A stretch of 64,000 nt of DNA from Nymphaea colorata. Taxonomy: Eukaryota; Streptophyta; Magnoliopsida; Nymphaeales; Nymphaeaceae. Shown piece by piece: positions 24,413 through 36,265 of this stretch (the first letter of the stretch is position 1; every line of letters begins with the position of its first letter). Position numbers and translations under genes: made by a program. The DNA is taken from positions 2,960,814 through 3,024,813 of the forward strand of contig NW_022204507.1 of the NCBI RefSeq assembly GCF_008831285.2, given 5' to 3'. The notes beneath the pieces are model-generated. The model was not told the DNA's origin and did not search any database. It saw only the letters and a list, made by a program, of their open reading frames with translations.

Positions 24413-25124
24413 TCAAATTTCTTCATGATATCCTAGTCCTCTGGTGTTCATCTGAAAAGGTATACTAATCGGCTGTAAGATGCCATCTTCGTTCTTTCCG
24501 AGGCTAGTGAATGGACAATAACCACCTTTCAGAAGCAACTGAAACCCCTTACGGTTTTTCATGAAATGAACATATAAGTGGTGTTTTTGGTAACTTACAT
24601 GATTGCTTGAAATAGTATGGGCACTCCCCGATGACTCACCTATCTCCATTTTCTGCATCCATTCTTTCAAAGGTATGTCCTTTGCTGTTCTTATACTAGG
24701 ACATCTACCGAATCAATGGGCCATAATCCCATTTGAGGCACTGATGAAGAGTTGATGGGATTCCTCGTACTTGGTGGATCCAAGGTCGTTTCAAAAGTAA
24801 GTTATATGATGGTGACACATCCACCACATCGAATACAATGCAATGGTTGGTGTTTTCAATGATCACATTCATGTCGATGGCACCTTTGCTGTTCATGTCT
24901 CGACCATTATATCCGTAGATCTTGATATCATCAGCGCGATATTTGTCTTCACGAAACCCCAATGCTTTGGCAGTGAGATTGGGACAAATATTTAAGCTAC
25001 TTCCCTCATTGACCTGGACGATGATGTAAAGAGCATCTACATGGTAATATCCCCATTTCGAGAGGTCTTTTTTTTGAAAAGATAATTGATTGTTCCTTGG
25101 AGGGCCGAATGCAATCTCCTTCAA
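24413..25124 (-). pseudogene. Gypsy protease region, decayed
   Basis: The C-terminal frame has DVSPSYNLLLKRPWIHQVRG followed by IPSTLHQCLKW, matching the (Y)N(L/M)LLGRPWIH...PSTLHQ block at the end of Tat-type proteases. The expected Asp-Thr/Ser-Gly active site is not readable (VNEGSSLNICPN in its place), so the enzyme is probably inactive. The following frame (24,413-24,670) ends with RGLGYHEE, like the glycine-rich linker before RT. Confidence 0.75.
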
Positions 25125-25288
25125 CCATACGCTGTTCTAAGGGGAGAACCTCACCCAAGTAGCACGAATCTTCATCTGAAGAGTTATCTTATGATTCATC
25201 ATCACCACTTCGTAGGATAAAAGTCTTGGGATTATGGAAACTTTTTCGGGTGAACTTTTCGTCTTGCTGCTTATCATAACAATAAAGT

Positions 25289-26723
25289 CTAGAGGTTTTT
25301 TAGCATCCCTGATGTCATCATGACTTTATGTGAACTGCTTCGATCACAAGATCGGATGTGCTCTTGCGGATGATGTGGGAGTAGAGTGCCTGTAGTTATC
25401 ATGGCCACCGCCACCTTCCCGTGGTTAGGAAATGGATTTCCCAACACCTCAGGGATGCTATCATCACCATTCTTGAGATCCTTGTTGATGAAGTCTTGGA
25501 TAATGTTTTTGAGGACAAAACAATCCTCAATGTCATGACGAGGGGCTTGATGAAACTTACATAGTTTTTCTTTATTTCCTCCCATCATTTTCGGAGGCTC
25601 GGATACTTTTGGCAAAATGATAGTTCCTTTGGCGAGGAGGTATTCCATGATCTTCTCACAGGACTGACTTAGAGGAGTGAATTTCCAATCATAGCCCCAA
25701 CCTGGGTGCTTGTTTTTCCTTTCATCGTCGCCTTTACAAAACTACGTGTTCTTCTTGAGACTGACTTCTTTGTCCTGCTCATAATTATTGTCATGGTCTT
25801 TCTTAATGCGAGCATTGGCTATAAAGTGTGCAGACAACTGTGCCTTTTTTTCCATCTTCTTTGTACTTAGGGACAATAATTCCATCAAAACCTCCCTCCT
25901 CTTTTCCTTCTTCTATCGAGTTTGCTTGTTCAATCAACTCAGCAAAAGTCTTGATCGGGGCACTGCGGATGAGACTTTTCAATGGTTGGACAACATTTTT
26001 TCTGATGAGTGACAAGACTTGTGCCTCAGAAATGGACTCCTTCATCCTGTTGCATTAAATTCTCCATTTTTAGATGAATTCTCGAGCCTTCTCTCCTTGT
26101 TTCTGACAAAGAATGCAAATAGTACTGAGGGTTGGAGCCATCGGATCAATTTGTTCAAATCTTTCGACAAACATGTTAATCAATTTGTCAAATTCCTACA
26201 GCTCGACTGGATTGACATTTTCTTTGTACCATTGTGCGGCAATGTCTTCAAGACTTCTTGAAAAATATCGGTACAGAGCTCTGTTATTTAGCCGAATTTT
26301 GTAGCAATCATTGAAAAAGTTTGAAAGATGAACATGTAGGCAAGTGATTCCATCATATCTAACGAATTCTCTAGGCAATCCTTTCACATATTCGTCCCCT
26401 TCAATGCCAAGGAAGTAGTCCTCACATGAGTACGAACGTTTTCCCTTTCCCCTAAACTCAAGATTGTTTATTATTTTCTCCATTTCATAGAATTTGCGCT
26501 TAGTTGGACTTTCATCATCACTTGATTCGACCAATTCTGGCTTGGTCATTTTCTTCTTGTCCTTGATCTCCTTTACTTTTTCTGCAGAACTTTCACTGTT
26601 CGAGCTACTGTTGGTGATGTATTTCTTGGTATTTTTGCCTTTCTTGATAGACTTTCTCTTTCTTTTGAGTTTCTCTTCCAAACTTCCAGTGGTGACAAGG
26701 CTAGGTGAGCTGCTTTCCACCAT
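25289..26723 (-). pseudogene. Gypsy gag, decayed
   Basis: Three frames cover it. The first (26,196-26,723) has a Lys/Ser-rich N-terminus, then FVRYDGITCLHVHLSNFF and SLEDIAAQWYKE, the capsid block (YDG...HL...F...SL...A..WY). The second (25,803-26,045) has QANSIEEGK and continues the capsid. The third (25,289-25,648) has CKFHQAPRHDIEDC, a Cys-His knuckle-like motif, then VLKNIIQDFI. Gag would have packaged element RNA. At least two frameshifts make it non-functional. Confidence 0.8.
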
Positions 26724-27370
26724 AATTCTTTTTCTCTTCTTGTTTCATTTTGTCGTCTTTTTCTTATAGAGAGGAAGCAACTTGGGTTTTTCCTCCTTAC
26801 TAGTTGTTCAATCTAAGCCCATATGACCTACATCTTGATCTATAGGAGAAGATTTGTTGTTTTTCTTCGTTCTTTTCTACTTAGCAGCTTTTTCATTTTC
26901 TGGTCATGGAGTAACCATCAAGGCCTTTTGCTCTTCTTGCTCCTTCATGAATCATTCCATGAACAAACAGAACATATGGTAACCTTCTGGTTCGAATGTT
27001 GGGTGGCTAAGTGTTTTTGGCTAGAGTTCAAAAGATGATGCCTCATTTTGAGGAGCCTGCGTAGCTTGCGATCTGGTTTCAACCATCTTGTTGGCTTTCA
27101 AGTATTCACCTTGTGAGACAAGAAAATGAAGAGTCATTGGAAGGCAATGATGACAAAATGAAGGTTCATATAATTTTTAAAAGTTACATGCAAAGAAAAT
27201 ACTAATAAAGATGACAACGACTGAAGATGACATAAGGAGTACAAGATTGACAATGTAAACTTTTAAGGAAGGATGGATAGTGGTCGGTTGGCATCCCACC
27301 ACTCGACGTTTTCCTTCTTTACCACTGGGCATACAAACCAAGTGTATGATATCTGCACCTTCCATTCTTG

Positions 27371-28384
27371 TCAGGCCACTGCAAACAATGCTGTCCATTG
27401 AGGAGAACTGAGGTTGAATTCGGGAATTGCTCCAATTGGCGTATGCACGAAAACCATCTTCTGCCTTTGAGAGAATTGTCTCATGCATCTATCAGCACAA
27501 TAATCAATTATGAGATAGGGGCCCACGAGTGTAGTATGCCCATGAGGACGGTGAGTGTAACGAGGTGGACTTTCACGACGATCATAATAGTCCCAAATGA
27601 TCTCATCTCCATCTAAGCATTCGATCAAATGGCAGTATGATTCTAAGACTGTCAATGCTCCTCCATCAACGATCTTGAATAGAGAGACTTGGGATCCCGC
27701 GTGCTTGAGAAACCACAATTGCAAAGCATATGTGCATCCTTCTATGAAGTCAATATCTCCAATGGCGAAATGGGTGAATCCTTGGTAAAGGAATGCTAAG
27801 GTTGTCAATGCTGCTAACAAGTGTCGTGTCCCATTATGCCCCCATACCCAGAAAAGTTGGGCAATACTAACATTTAGGAGGTTACTTCCATTGGTGAAAA
27901 GGGTCACTCCTACTGTGCAAAGTATCATATAATGTTTAATTCTTTCTATGGCTTTCCAAGGCAAAGTGGAAGGTTCAACACAGGCTCCAAATTCTTCATA
28001 CAAATTTTTCAAGTTGATCTTTTGATTTTCATGGTTTTCTACTAGCCAAGTTTTTCGTCCAGTAAAATGGGATATAAGGTCTTTTGTATTGACCTTGATT
28101 GAGTTCATAAGGAATTGTTTTTCCAATGGATCATTTGGGTCACAAGTTGGGGTAGAGAGGTCTAGCATTTCGGTAAATTCATCTAGTAGTATTGTCATTT
28201 CTCCCCATGAAAACCAAAAAGAGAAGGTCCTTGGGTTCCAACGCACGGCGATTGCACGTACCAAATTTCTATAAACTGACTGCATTCCTCCGGCTGCCAC
28301 TATCTCTAGCCCACATTCTTCAAAGTAAGAAAGAAACATCCCAGAGAAGGTGGGATGCCAAGACCAATACCATTCAGGAGCCAA
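27371..28384 (-). CDS. Retroelement ORF1 with plant mobile domain-like protein (337 aa)
   Basis: This is the longest open frame in the window, on the same strand and upstream of gag. Its N-terminus contains GLEIVAAGGMQSVYRNLVRA, then IAVRWNPRTFSFWFSWGEMT and ILLDEFTEMLDL. This fits the plant mobile domain ('aminotransferase-like' in older databases) pattern of RW.P.T.TF....GE.T.TL.D...LL.L. An aromatic-rich middle part (IAQLFWVWGHNGTRHLLAAL) follows. The domain is known in MAIN/MAIL-type nuclear proteins and in some plant transposons. ATG at 28,384 is the natural start. A possible extension after the stop lies in another frame (27,177-27,488). It is undamaged while gag-pol next to it is broken everywhere. 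The family assignment is by pattern and not by search. Confidence 0.7.
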   Translation of the reverse strand: MAPEWYWSWHPTFSGMFLSYFEECGLEIVAAGGMQSVYRNLVRAIAVRWNPRTFSFWFSWGEMTILLDEFTEMLDLSTPTCDPNDPLEKQFLMNSIKVNTKDLISHFTGRKTWLVENHENQKINLKNLYEEFGACVEPSTLPWKAIERIKHYMILCTVGVTLFTNGSNLLNVSIAQLFWVWGHNGTRHLLAALTTLAFLYQGFTHFAIGDIDFIEGCTYALQLWFLKHAGSQVSLFKIVDGGALTVLESYCHLIECLDGDEIIWDYYDRRESPPRYTHRPHGHTTLVGPYLIIDYCADRCMRQFSQRQKMVFVHTPIGAIPEFNLSSPQWTALFAVA

Positions 28385-28843
28385 AGGTTTAGACTCAAAG
28401 AGATGTAAGTAGACCGTGAGGGTCCTTCCCCAAAGAGGATGTGATCATAAGGAATGTGACACCACGTTGGAAAGAATACATCTAGGGTCCATCAACATTT
28501 TCTTGATCGTTCATCGATATACCACAAATTACTACTTATGGTACTAACGAGGGGCTTTTCCGCCAAGGTGTGGTCTAGTTGTAAGGCTTAGTCTTGTGAT
28601 ACTGCCTAAGATCAAGCCTGGCAACATGATGACCGGAACAAATAGGTATGAGCAATTTTGAAATATGAAAAATCATGCAAAGTCTCTAATGCAATGTTGC
28701 CTAAGATGATGATTAAAATAAATAAAAGAGCAAATATTGTCTTCAAACAACTCTAAAATTGAGGAGAGTTGTATTTGATCCTAGATCTAAGTGAACATAA
28801 TTGATCCTCCTCAATTAGTCTTATATATAATTTCAAGGCCTTC

Positions 28844-28848
<5 letters not shown>
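28384..28848 (-). other. Leader of the Gypsy element, no LTR found
   Basis: No gene lies here. In element orientation it precedes ORF1. I looked for the LTR's U5 end (GGGTTGCAAACA) and for a tRNA primer site and found neither, so the element seems cut off before its 5' LTR. Confidence 0.5.

Positions 28849-28849
<1 letters not shown>

Positions 28850-28884
<35 letters not shown>
28850..28884. repeat. (TA)n tract at the element/duplication junction
   Basis: An uninterrupted TA run separates Gypsy leader from duplicated block A. Copy B's left flank at 49,030 has no matching sequence, so the tract marks a breakpoint. Confidence 0.8.
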
Positions 28885-28887
<3 letters not shown>

Positions 28888-29025
28888 AGAAGAAGAAGAA
28901 ACACCTGCCGCCCGCCAGCTTGCCAGCTACTCCACTGCTGGCTGCCGCGCTTGGTGCTTGCCCTTGGCGCTTCGCAGCTTCACCCTTTCGGCCTTCCAGT
29001 TCCAAATGAAACACAGACGACCGAA

Positions 29026-29393
29026 GGCGAAGGGTGGTACCAAGGACCTTGGTCGTCTCTCGTGACCTCGTCTCGTTTGGCCATCGTGGTCAACGGAAGA
29101 GGGAAGACAAGAAATCGAGAAGAGAGAGACCAGCCAGAAGAAAAGATGAAGAGATTCAAGACAGGACGGTTTGCTTTCGTTTTAACCCTAAACCGGTGAA
29201 CCGGTTTGTACGGTTCAGTTTATTTCAAATAACGAGTCGAGTTCTTGCAACTCGAACTTGACTCGTTTAGCGATTCGAGTTTAATGGGTGAGCTCGAACT
29301 CGACTCATTTATAAATGAGTCAAGTTTTTCCGGGCGAGTTCGAGTCGAGCCTGAGTTGGCTCGACTCATTGTGGACTCATTGTGCAGCCCTAG
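29026..29393. mobile_element. Insertion specific to copy A, 3-bp duplication
   Basis: Copy B reads straight through (GACGATCGAATGCTGCG). Copy A is interrupted here, with GAA repeated on both sides. The right part is rich in ctcgactcg words and ends GCAGCCCTAG, like hAT-type MITE ends, but the left end does not match, so the class is uncertain. Confidence 0.6.
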
Positions 29394-29567
29394 GAATGCT
29401 GCGAAACAGAACACGATGTTCCGTTTTTCGCCTAGTCAACACAAACATTGGACGCTGGACACTCAAAACGGACTTGAGACGAAAATGATGGGTATAGACA
29501 CCATGGAATGCTCGCCAGTGGCACACTCAATTTTCCTTTCTTGAGATGCTCGATCTCAAAACCCTTA

Positions 29568-29765
29568 GGCATTGTTTGAGTGGATGGAAAGAAAGGAAAA
29601 TAAATAGATGGAAGGAAAATGAAAGAGAAGAAAATGCTTAGGGAAAGGAGAAGCAAGAAAAGGGAAAAAGGAATGAATTCCTTTTCCTTCCAATTTTCAT
29701 TTTCAGAGAGGTTAGAATTATATTAAAAAATGCTTTTCTTTTCTTTTCTTTCCAAACACACTTAT
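29568..29765. mobile_element. MITE shared by both copies (copy A)
   Basis: The left end is GGCATTGTTTGAGTGGATGG and the complement of the right end is TAAGTGTGTTTGGAAAGAAA. The interior is purine-rich then pyrimidine-rich (ggaaaataaatag ... ccttccaattttc), so the element can fold back on itself. The equivalent in copy B is 49,352-49,560, so insertion preceded duplication. Confidence 0.6.
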
Positions 29766-29849
29766 TAGCTCTCCTTTTTTTTCCTCGTTATTACTTAGTC
29801 ATCCAAACACTAGAAACACCTTTTCTCCATTCCTTTCTTTCACTCTCGC

Positions 29850-30551
29850 TCTATGCTGACCACTCAATGCTCGAGTCTTTTCCTTTCCTTTTATTGCTCA
29901 CTGTCTCTCCACTCTTCTTCTTCTTCTACCATCCTTGTTCACATCTCTTCCTATTGCAGTAACACCATTTCGAGGCTGCGTTCCAACCCCCCTTCAAAGG
30001 TTTATGTGCCTTCCAAAGGTATGTTTCTCCATCTCTACAACCTGCTACGCCTTCTTCTCTTCCTTACAGCTTCTATGTCCGCAAACCGCTGGCATGGCTT
30101 CTTCCAGGGCAGAGCGACTGCAAGCGTATGGCTTTCTCATCCACCTCACAACAAGCGGAACTCGTTAAGCCCTCGCATCGAAGGACCTTATCAGCATCAT
30201 TCGCTGGCACGACAATGGTGACACCGCCATTAGTATTTCAACTGGGCCTTGGCACAGCAGCTCAATTTTGTGCGTGAGTGGATGAGTCGTCACTTGTTGA
30301 GGTGATCCTACACCAACTTGGAAGTGAGGCAACCTTCAAGAAAATCATCAAATTTTCTCCTTCTTCTCTCTCACTCATTTGTGGTATTCCTCTCTGGATC
30401 TGCAGCAGGATTGAGTGAAAACTACACATTTTCATATCATTTTCAGGTACGCACATGGCTAGCCCTTGAATTGTTTGATGAAACGTCTGTGTATATAGTG
30501 TGCGTTTACTTGTACGATTTCTTGTTGGGTCTTGACTCCATGCGTTGTTGA
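29850..30551 (+). pseudogene. Unrecognised decaying reading frame, copy A
   Basis: A Ser/Leu-rich opening frame from 29,853 resembles an organelle-targeting leader. It also exists in copy B (49,647), where it stops earlier, and copy A has a deletion of about 50 bp in its downstream part relative to B. With stops and length changes between near-identical copies there is no sign of constraint. I do not recognise a family. Confidence 0.25.
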
Positions 30552-32459
30552 TTGAAAACGGATAATCAAGGTGACCTCATGAAACACTTAGCTTAGAAAT
30601 TGATGGAAACCAATGGTGCATGAGCTATTCCTAATATACATTGAGTTGTACATGCCTGTATAGTATATAATGGATCAGATTTAGTACGTAATTTCATAAA
30701 TGAATTTGAATCCGAAACTGATAGTTGACTGAAGTTTGATAAAAAGTCTAAATCAATCACATAGAAATATTCTCTTGCTACTTAACCAAAATTCAGATGA
30801 AAAAAGGAAACCAAAATTGAGTTCCATGGAAAATTCCGTTAGTTCAAACTCAACCAGACGGACTTGGGAACATGGTAGATCAGAATGTAATGTAAACCTC
30901 ACAAAATAAACCGGGTAGCCCACAAAATACACTTTATTTTTTAGTCTCCCAAACAGTGACTCGTTCTTTCTTTTTTTCCTGAAGGGAAAAATGCAAGGAT
31001 TAAGAGAGGCCGGTTGTCTTCTTGCTTGTTTTGATGCTTCTTTTTGCATGTTGTGGCTTTCATCTCTAGGTGATACAGCTTTGGCTGTTGGGTGAGCCAC
31101 GTGAATGCTCTCCTCTAACACAAGACTTCAATGGCTCCAGACTGAACTCTTTGAGCTCTTCATTTCTATATGTCCCTAGGATCAGCTGCAACTAAAAAAG
31201 AAGATGAACTTGGTTTATTTTTTATAGCAATTTCTCACAACACCCTCAAAAGGTTTGGGCTTCCTACTTTCTTTCTCTCACTGTGAGTCTGTTGGATTTG
31301 ATAATATGAATATGACCTCTATACGCGGATGGCAGATTGTGTGTGACAGGCCAGTTAAGATAAGGTGTGCTGCACCAAAGAAGGGAGCAGAGTTTAAGAA
31401 GGTCTCCGGTTCAAAGGCGAACATTGTGCGGCGTTCCTGGTCATCTCTCATCTACCTGCTCCTAGAAGCAGCAGTCTAATCAGAAGCCAAGTTCTGATGG
31501 TAGAAAATAAAGAAAAATATCTTCTCTTTGTTTAGACATGCATTGTCTTGAGAGTTTTGAAGTTATCTGTCTCAACAAGCTATGTTATGCTGCTTGTATA
31601 TTAAAAATTTTGTAGTTTAGTAGGGCATTTTTTTTCCTCAGAATAGTTTAACCTTTGTATTATATCTTCAAAATTCACATAATATTGAAGATTTATATTC
31701 AAGTTTCATATCACCATCCCAAAAGTTTTTGTGATTTGAGAATTTTTTTACTGGAATGTATGCATTCAGTAGCATTGTAGCCTCAGAAAATCTCACTATG
31801 ATAGTGTTATATGATAACTATGATGTACAAATAATGATGGGTCTTGTGATGATAGTGTTCTAGTTATCAAACAACGGACATAACAGACTATATATGATGC
31901 AAACACTGAACAAAACATACAGAATTCACAAAACACAAATCAAACATCAACATAATAGATAGGACAGACAAGACAAACAGGAAGGAAAATAAACACTGGA
32001 CAGAATGAACATGGTGTTCTGTTCCTAAAACCACCAAACAATAAACAAAGAATACCGATGACAGGATGGACAAGACGGAGATGTGGTAGACAAGACGTCT
32101 TGTCTGTTCTATCTAGAGGAACACTTGTCAAACGACCTCTTAACTTACTCGGTGACCTCACAATACACCAAAATGTATCACTAGCTTTGCTTTCATTTTC
32201 ATCTCTCTTTTTCCATTTTTTCACATTTTCTTTCTCCTGTCTTGGATTTCCCCATCAATTCTTTAAGGGTGCTACCATCCACCGGCACCTTGAGATGTAG
32301 GTCCAATTTCCAACCAACTGTAACACTCAGATATTGGTGAGAGGGCAAATGCCAAGGTCTGTTGATCATGGTGTTCTCTTGCTGTGATGCCCATTGTGCT
32401 GCCTTGCCAGCAGATGCCGAGTAAAGAGAAAGAAAAAGAAAGAAGAGACACCTACAACA

Positions 32460-33990
32460 TTAAGAAGATTAACAAGAGTCCAAAAGCCAAATTCCAAGTA
32501 TGTTGATGAAGATTATGCCATCCTATTGAAGGTCGAGCTAGCAACTTTCAAAGAAACAAAATATGTTTACAAATGGCAAGCCACAATGAAAGACAAGATG
32601 TAGGTATTGATGTAAAACAAGACCTAGGAGCTTGTACTAAAGCTGCAAGAGTAAAACCCATTACCACCAAGTAGGTTGAAAAAATAAAAAGAAAGAGAAA
32701 TGACTCAATTGATAGATACATGGCTCGTCTAATCATGAAAGGATTTTCATATCAGTATGGTATTGACTTTTAAAAGACTTTCAGTCTTGTTGCTAAGATC
32801 ACATATGTACATGTGTTGATAGTTATCATGGCAACCAAATCTTGGAAGCTAAGGCGAATGGTTCTGAAGAATGCCTTTTTGCATGAAGAGTTTGACTATG
32901 AAATCTATATGGAACAGCTTGAAAGATTTAGATCTATAAATAAGTCAAACTATGTCTGCACATTGAGGAAGGCAAGCATCCAAGTCGCTTTAGCATATTT
33001 CAGTCACTTCATCAAGACAAGAGGTACAAAGATTAATATTATGTCAATTTATGTTGATGATTTAATTATTAATGAAGTTGCTAAGGAAGATAATCTCATT
33101 CGTGAACATCTCACAATGAGATTTGAAATGAAAGAGCCAGGGGAATGTTAAGACATTTCCTTGTGTGAAAAATTGATTACATATCTAAATGACTATTTTT
33201 AAGTCAAAATGAAATATGTTGATGACTTACTTTGTAAGTATGATATGCTTGATTGCAAACCTATCTCAAAACTAATTGAGATAAGTACTATGTCAGAATT
33301 GATGAAGACAAGCTAGAAGACGTCACTATGTGCCAGCAATTGGTTGGAAACTTGATATACTTAACATTGTCAAGACCCAACATTGCATATGTAGTTGGTG
33401 TTACGAGTAGATTCATGTGACTCGAAGCTGCATTTAGAAGCAGTGAGATGAATATTAAGGTATGTTAAATAAACTGCTCACTATGGTATACTCCACGAAA
33501 GCGGATTAGCTTGTCAAGTCATCGGTCATTTTGTTACTGATGATGCTTGACATTTGTTGGCTCGTAGATAGACTACTAGATAGACATTTAGTCTTCGAAG
33601 TGAGGCAATTTCATGGTGTATCAAAAGACAACCAATAGTTTCATTGTCCACAACAGAAGCAGAATATATAGCAACATCTCAAGCAACACCAAAATGTATT
33701 TGGCTAATGCCATAGCTGGAAGACATTAAACAAGATGTGGATTATATAGTGGGACTCTACTGAGATACGGAAGGTAATTTTAGACTTGAAGAGAATCTCA
33801 TCTTCTTTGCTCAGACAAAACATATAGAAGTGCAACATTACTATATCAGAGAAAAGGTGCTGAGAGTTGAGATATAGTTATAAATTGCTTTAGATGAACA
33901 GCTTGCTCATATATTCACCAAGGGGCAGCTAGTGCAGACATTCACCAAGTTCAGAAGAGTTGTTGGTGTTATTAAATAAACAGACAGTAA
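32460..33990 (+). pseudogene. Ty1/Copia RT-RNase H remnant, copy A
   Basis: Translated pieces in order: PNSKYVDEDYA (pre-RT), KGFSYQYGIDF, WKLRRMVLKNAFLHEEFDYE then IYMEQLERF (RT), YVDDLIINE at about 33,050 (motif C, intact), LVGNLIYLTLSRPNIAYVVG, STTEAEYIATSQATPKCIWL (RNase H) and KHIEVQHYYIREKVLRVEI...IFTKG (C-terminus). Stops and frameshifts are frequent. Gag, protease, integrase and LTRs are not seen. The same relic is in copy B, so it predates the duplication. Confidence 0.9.
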
Positions 33991-34019
33991 TGAAGGGTTA
34001 ATTGTAGCAGTTCATCACC

Positions 34020-35860
34020 GACTCTTTAGAAGAGTCGAGAGAACTCGTGTTCTCTCTTGCTTTCCACCACCGACATCTTCTCACTACAAGTAGGGGTGCT
34101 GGTCATTCTGTTGTGGATTGAGTCTCAGGTGATTGAAAGTGAATGTGAGGGTGCTTGTGTGCTCACTTTGAGAACTAGTGAAGTCGTTGAGTTAGTGTGC
34201 GCATCAAGTGAAGGTGGGATGCTCGTGAGTAACATGGTTAGCAATTGAAGCTCAGTAAGTCCACTTACATATTGTGTTACTTTGCAAGCACTTTATGAAT
34301 AATAGTGGTTTATTATTAAGTGTTTTGCTTGATGAAATTCACAATTTCGATAACGGGATTCTACCAATGTGTTGTTAGAATTTTTTGGGACACCGAGACC
34401 CTGCCAGATTTTGTGCTCATAAATTATTGTTCAGATTTGGATCTATAGAAATTAAAATTATCTGAGGTCCAAATTTTCTACAAACAAGTGTTGCTCAAAT
34501 TTCATTGTAAATCTTTTGATATCTGAACTTTTCAAAGTTTGTTGTGTCCTTATGTGCTCAAGTATATTGTTCAGTGTTCCACATTTTAATCTGGTACCAT
34601 TGAATGTGTAATGATATATCTAGTTATTTGTTGTGTCCACTAAATCATAACAGGAGAGAGTATACATGATAAATATATAGCTAGAAAGATTGTACTTTCC
34701 AGACGAGAGGTAACATGTCCCCTTGAACCATTATGAGCTTGATAGATTCTGCCATCAATTACAAAAGATTCCCGTATTTTGACTGATGTTTTTTGGGCAT
34801 TAGTAGAGTGTTTATCTTGTGGTAGTCATGAATACACACTATTTGATTCGACTCACGTCACGCAAAGATGCTGTTGGCATGACGTTACTATTTTCCTTTT
34901 TCCAAATAATGTATATCCTTGAATTTTGGAATATCACTTCTTTATTCTTTAAAAACTGTTCATGCAAGAGAAACAAGGTTTCCTGCATGTGGTTATGGAT
35001 TTTTCGAAAAGCCTTTACTTTTGCGGGAATGTGCAATGATCCAAATTGACTCCAACTATCTCTTCAAAAATATACTACTTAGCTTCATATTCATGACATT
35101 CCCAGTCAAATGATTAACTCTATGATTAAAATCATAATCTCTGGATTCTTAGTTGTTGATATTGTTCATTCCACCTGGGAGCAACAAACACAGAACAGGT
35201 GCTTAATTAGTTTCCCAATACAAAACACATCCAAGGCAGAGATTATTATTCTAGTTGGCATACCAAGATCTCTATCGTGTGGATATGGGCCTCAAAACAT
35301 GCTGCAATATGAAAATGTTAGATCACCTGAACTTGTGGGTAAAATAAACTAAGCGCTAGTGCCGGGCATGTAGGTAGAAAGATTTTGAGATACGATATTG
35401 ATTGGTTGACATGTGATGAGAAAACAAGAAATTACATTAAAAAACTAGCAAACCATGGCATAGAAAGAAAATGCCTACACAAATCATAATAAATTTTTGT
35501 TTTTCAGATAAAATACCCAACTGAGGCTTGGGTTTGACGAATATTTGTCAACTAAATTACATCATTTTTGGTGGATTGAATCCAATGTTATATTTTATAA
35601 TAGCTGTTGTGGACATGACTTCTTTTCATTTACCAATCAAAATGAAGTTTTCTAATTTTAAATATTTCAACATTAAGTTTGTCATATTCGTGCCCCCCAA
35701 TCTGCTCTTTGTGTTAATTAGGAATTATCATACTAAATTGGTATGTCCCAATGACTTTTTTTTTTCTTTCGTTGTTCCGGAGGCGTTCGGCTGTCATGAA
35801 GATTCATAAGAATTTTGCAATTGTAAAATCCATCTGAATTCAACCAGTACTGCAAGCACA
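34020..35860. other. Gene-free stretch of copy A
   Basis: No gene is seen. It matches copy B at about 54,070-56,060 with small indels. The largest is about 90-110 bp near 34,832 present only in B (about 54,898-55,000). Short frames differ freely between copies. Confidence 0.6.
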
Positions 35861-35863
35861 TCA

Positions 35864-36212
35864 GCATTCTTCTATGCTTGTGGAACCGATTGGGATTTTC
35901 GGATTGCAAGGCACACCAATCCATACCCATTTGTCACATGGCTCTACAACGCACTTAATTAAGTGTTCATATTTTGCGATGCAAATCGATCAAGAAAGAA
36001 TAAAATCGGTCAGGCAGCTCACTCGATTGCTCCAATTTGCCAATCAGAAAAAGGTATAAATGAATAAGCAAATGAAACAAAAACAAATAACCTTTTAAAT
36101 AGTATTCTTTAAACAAAAAAACCAACATTAACTAACAGGCGGCGAACCTCTCGGTCAAAAAAATTGATTTTGGCATATTTGAGCAGTGCGATACAAAGAA
36201 CGATATTGGCAC

Positions 36213-36265
<53 letters not shown>

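Larger units (their letters stand above)
17107..28848 (-). mobile_element. Ty3/Gypsy retrotransposon, Tat-type, 5'-truncated
   Basis: Read on the minus strand the order is ORF1 (plant mobile domain-like), gag, protease, RT-RNase H, a second archaeal-type RNase H, integrase, minisatellite, 3' LTR. The dual RNase H and an ORF upstream of gag are marks of the Tat/Ogre branch. The 3' LTR has TGT...ACA ends (17,107-20,345). No copy of the LTR is found beyond ORF1. Instead the sequence ends in a (TA)n tract next to duplicated block A. The gag-pol frame is broken into at least ten pieces, with changed catalytic residues in RT and integrase, so the element is dead. It inserted into an LRR-kinase pseudogene. 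Confidence 0.85.

Noticed and set aside
31888-32224. GACAGGA/TCCTGTC-rich region as a DNA transposon end
   Set aside because: Short inverted words are present, but no matching second terminus or target duplication could be located.
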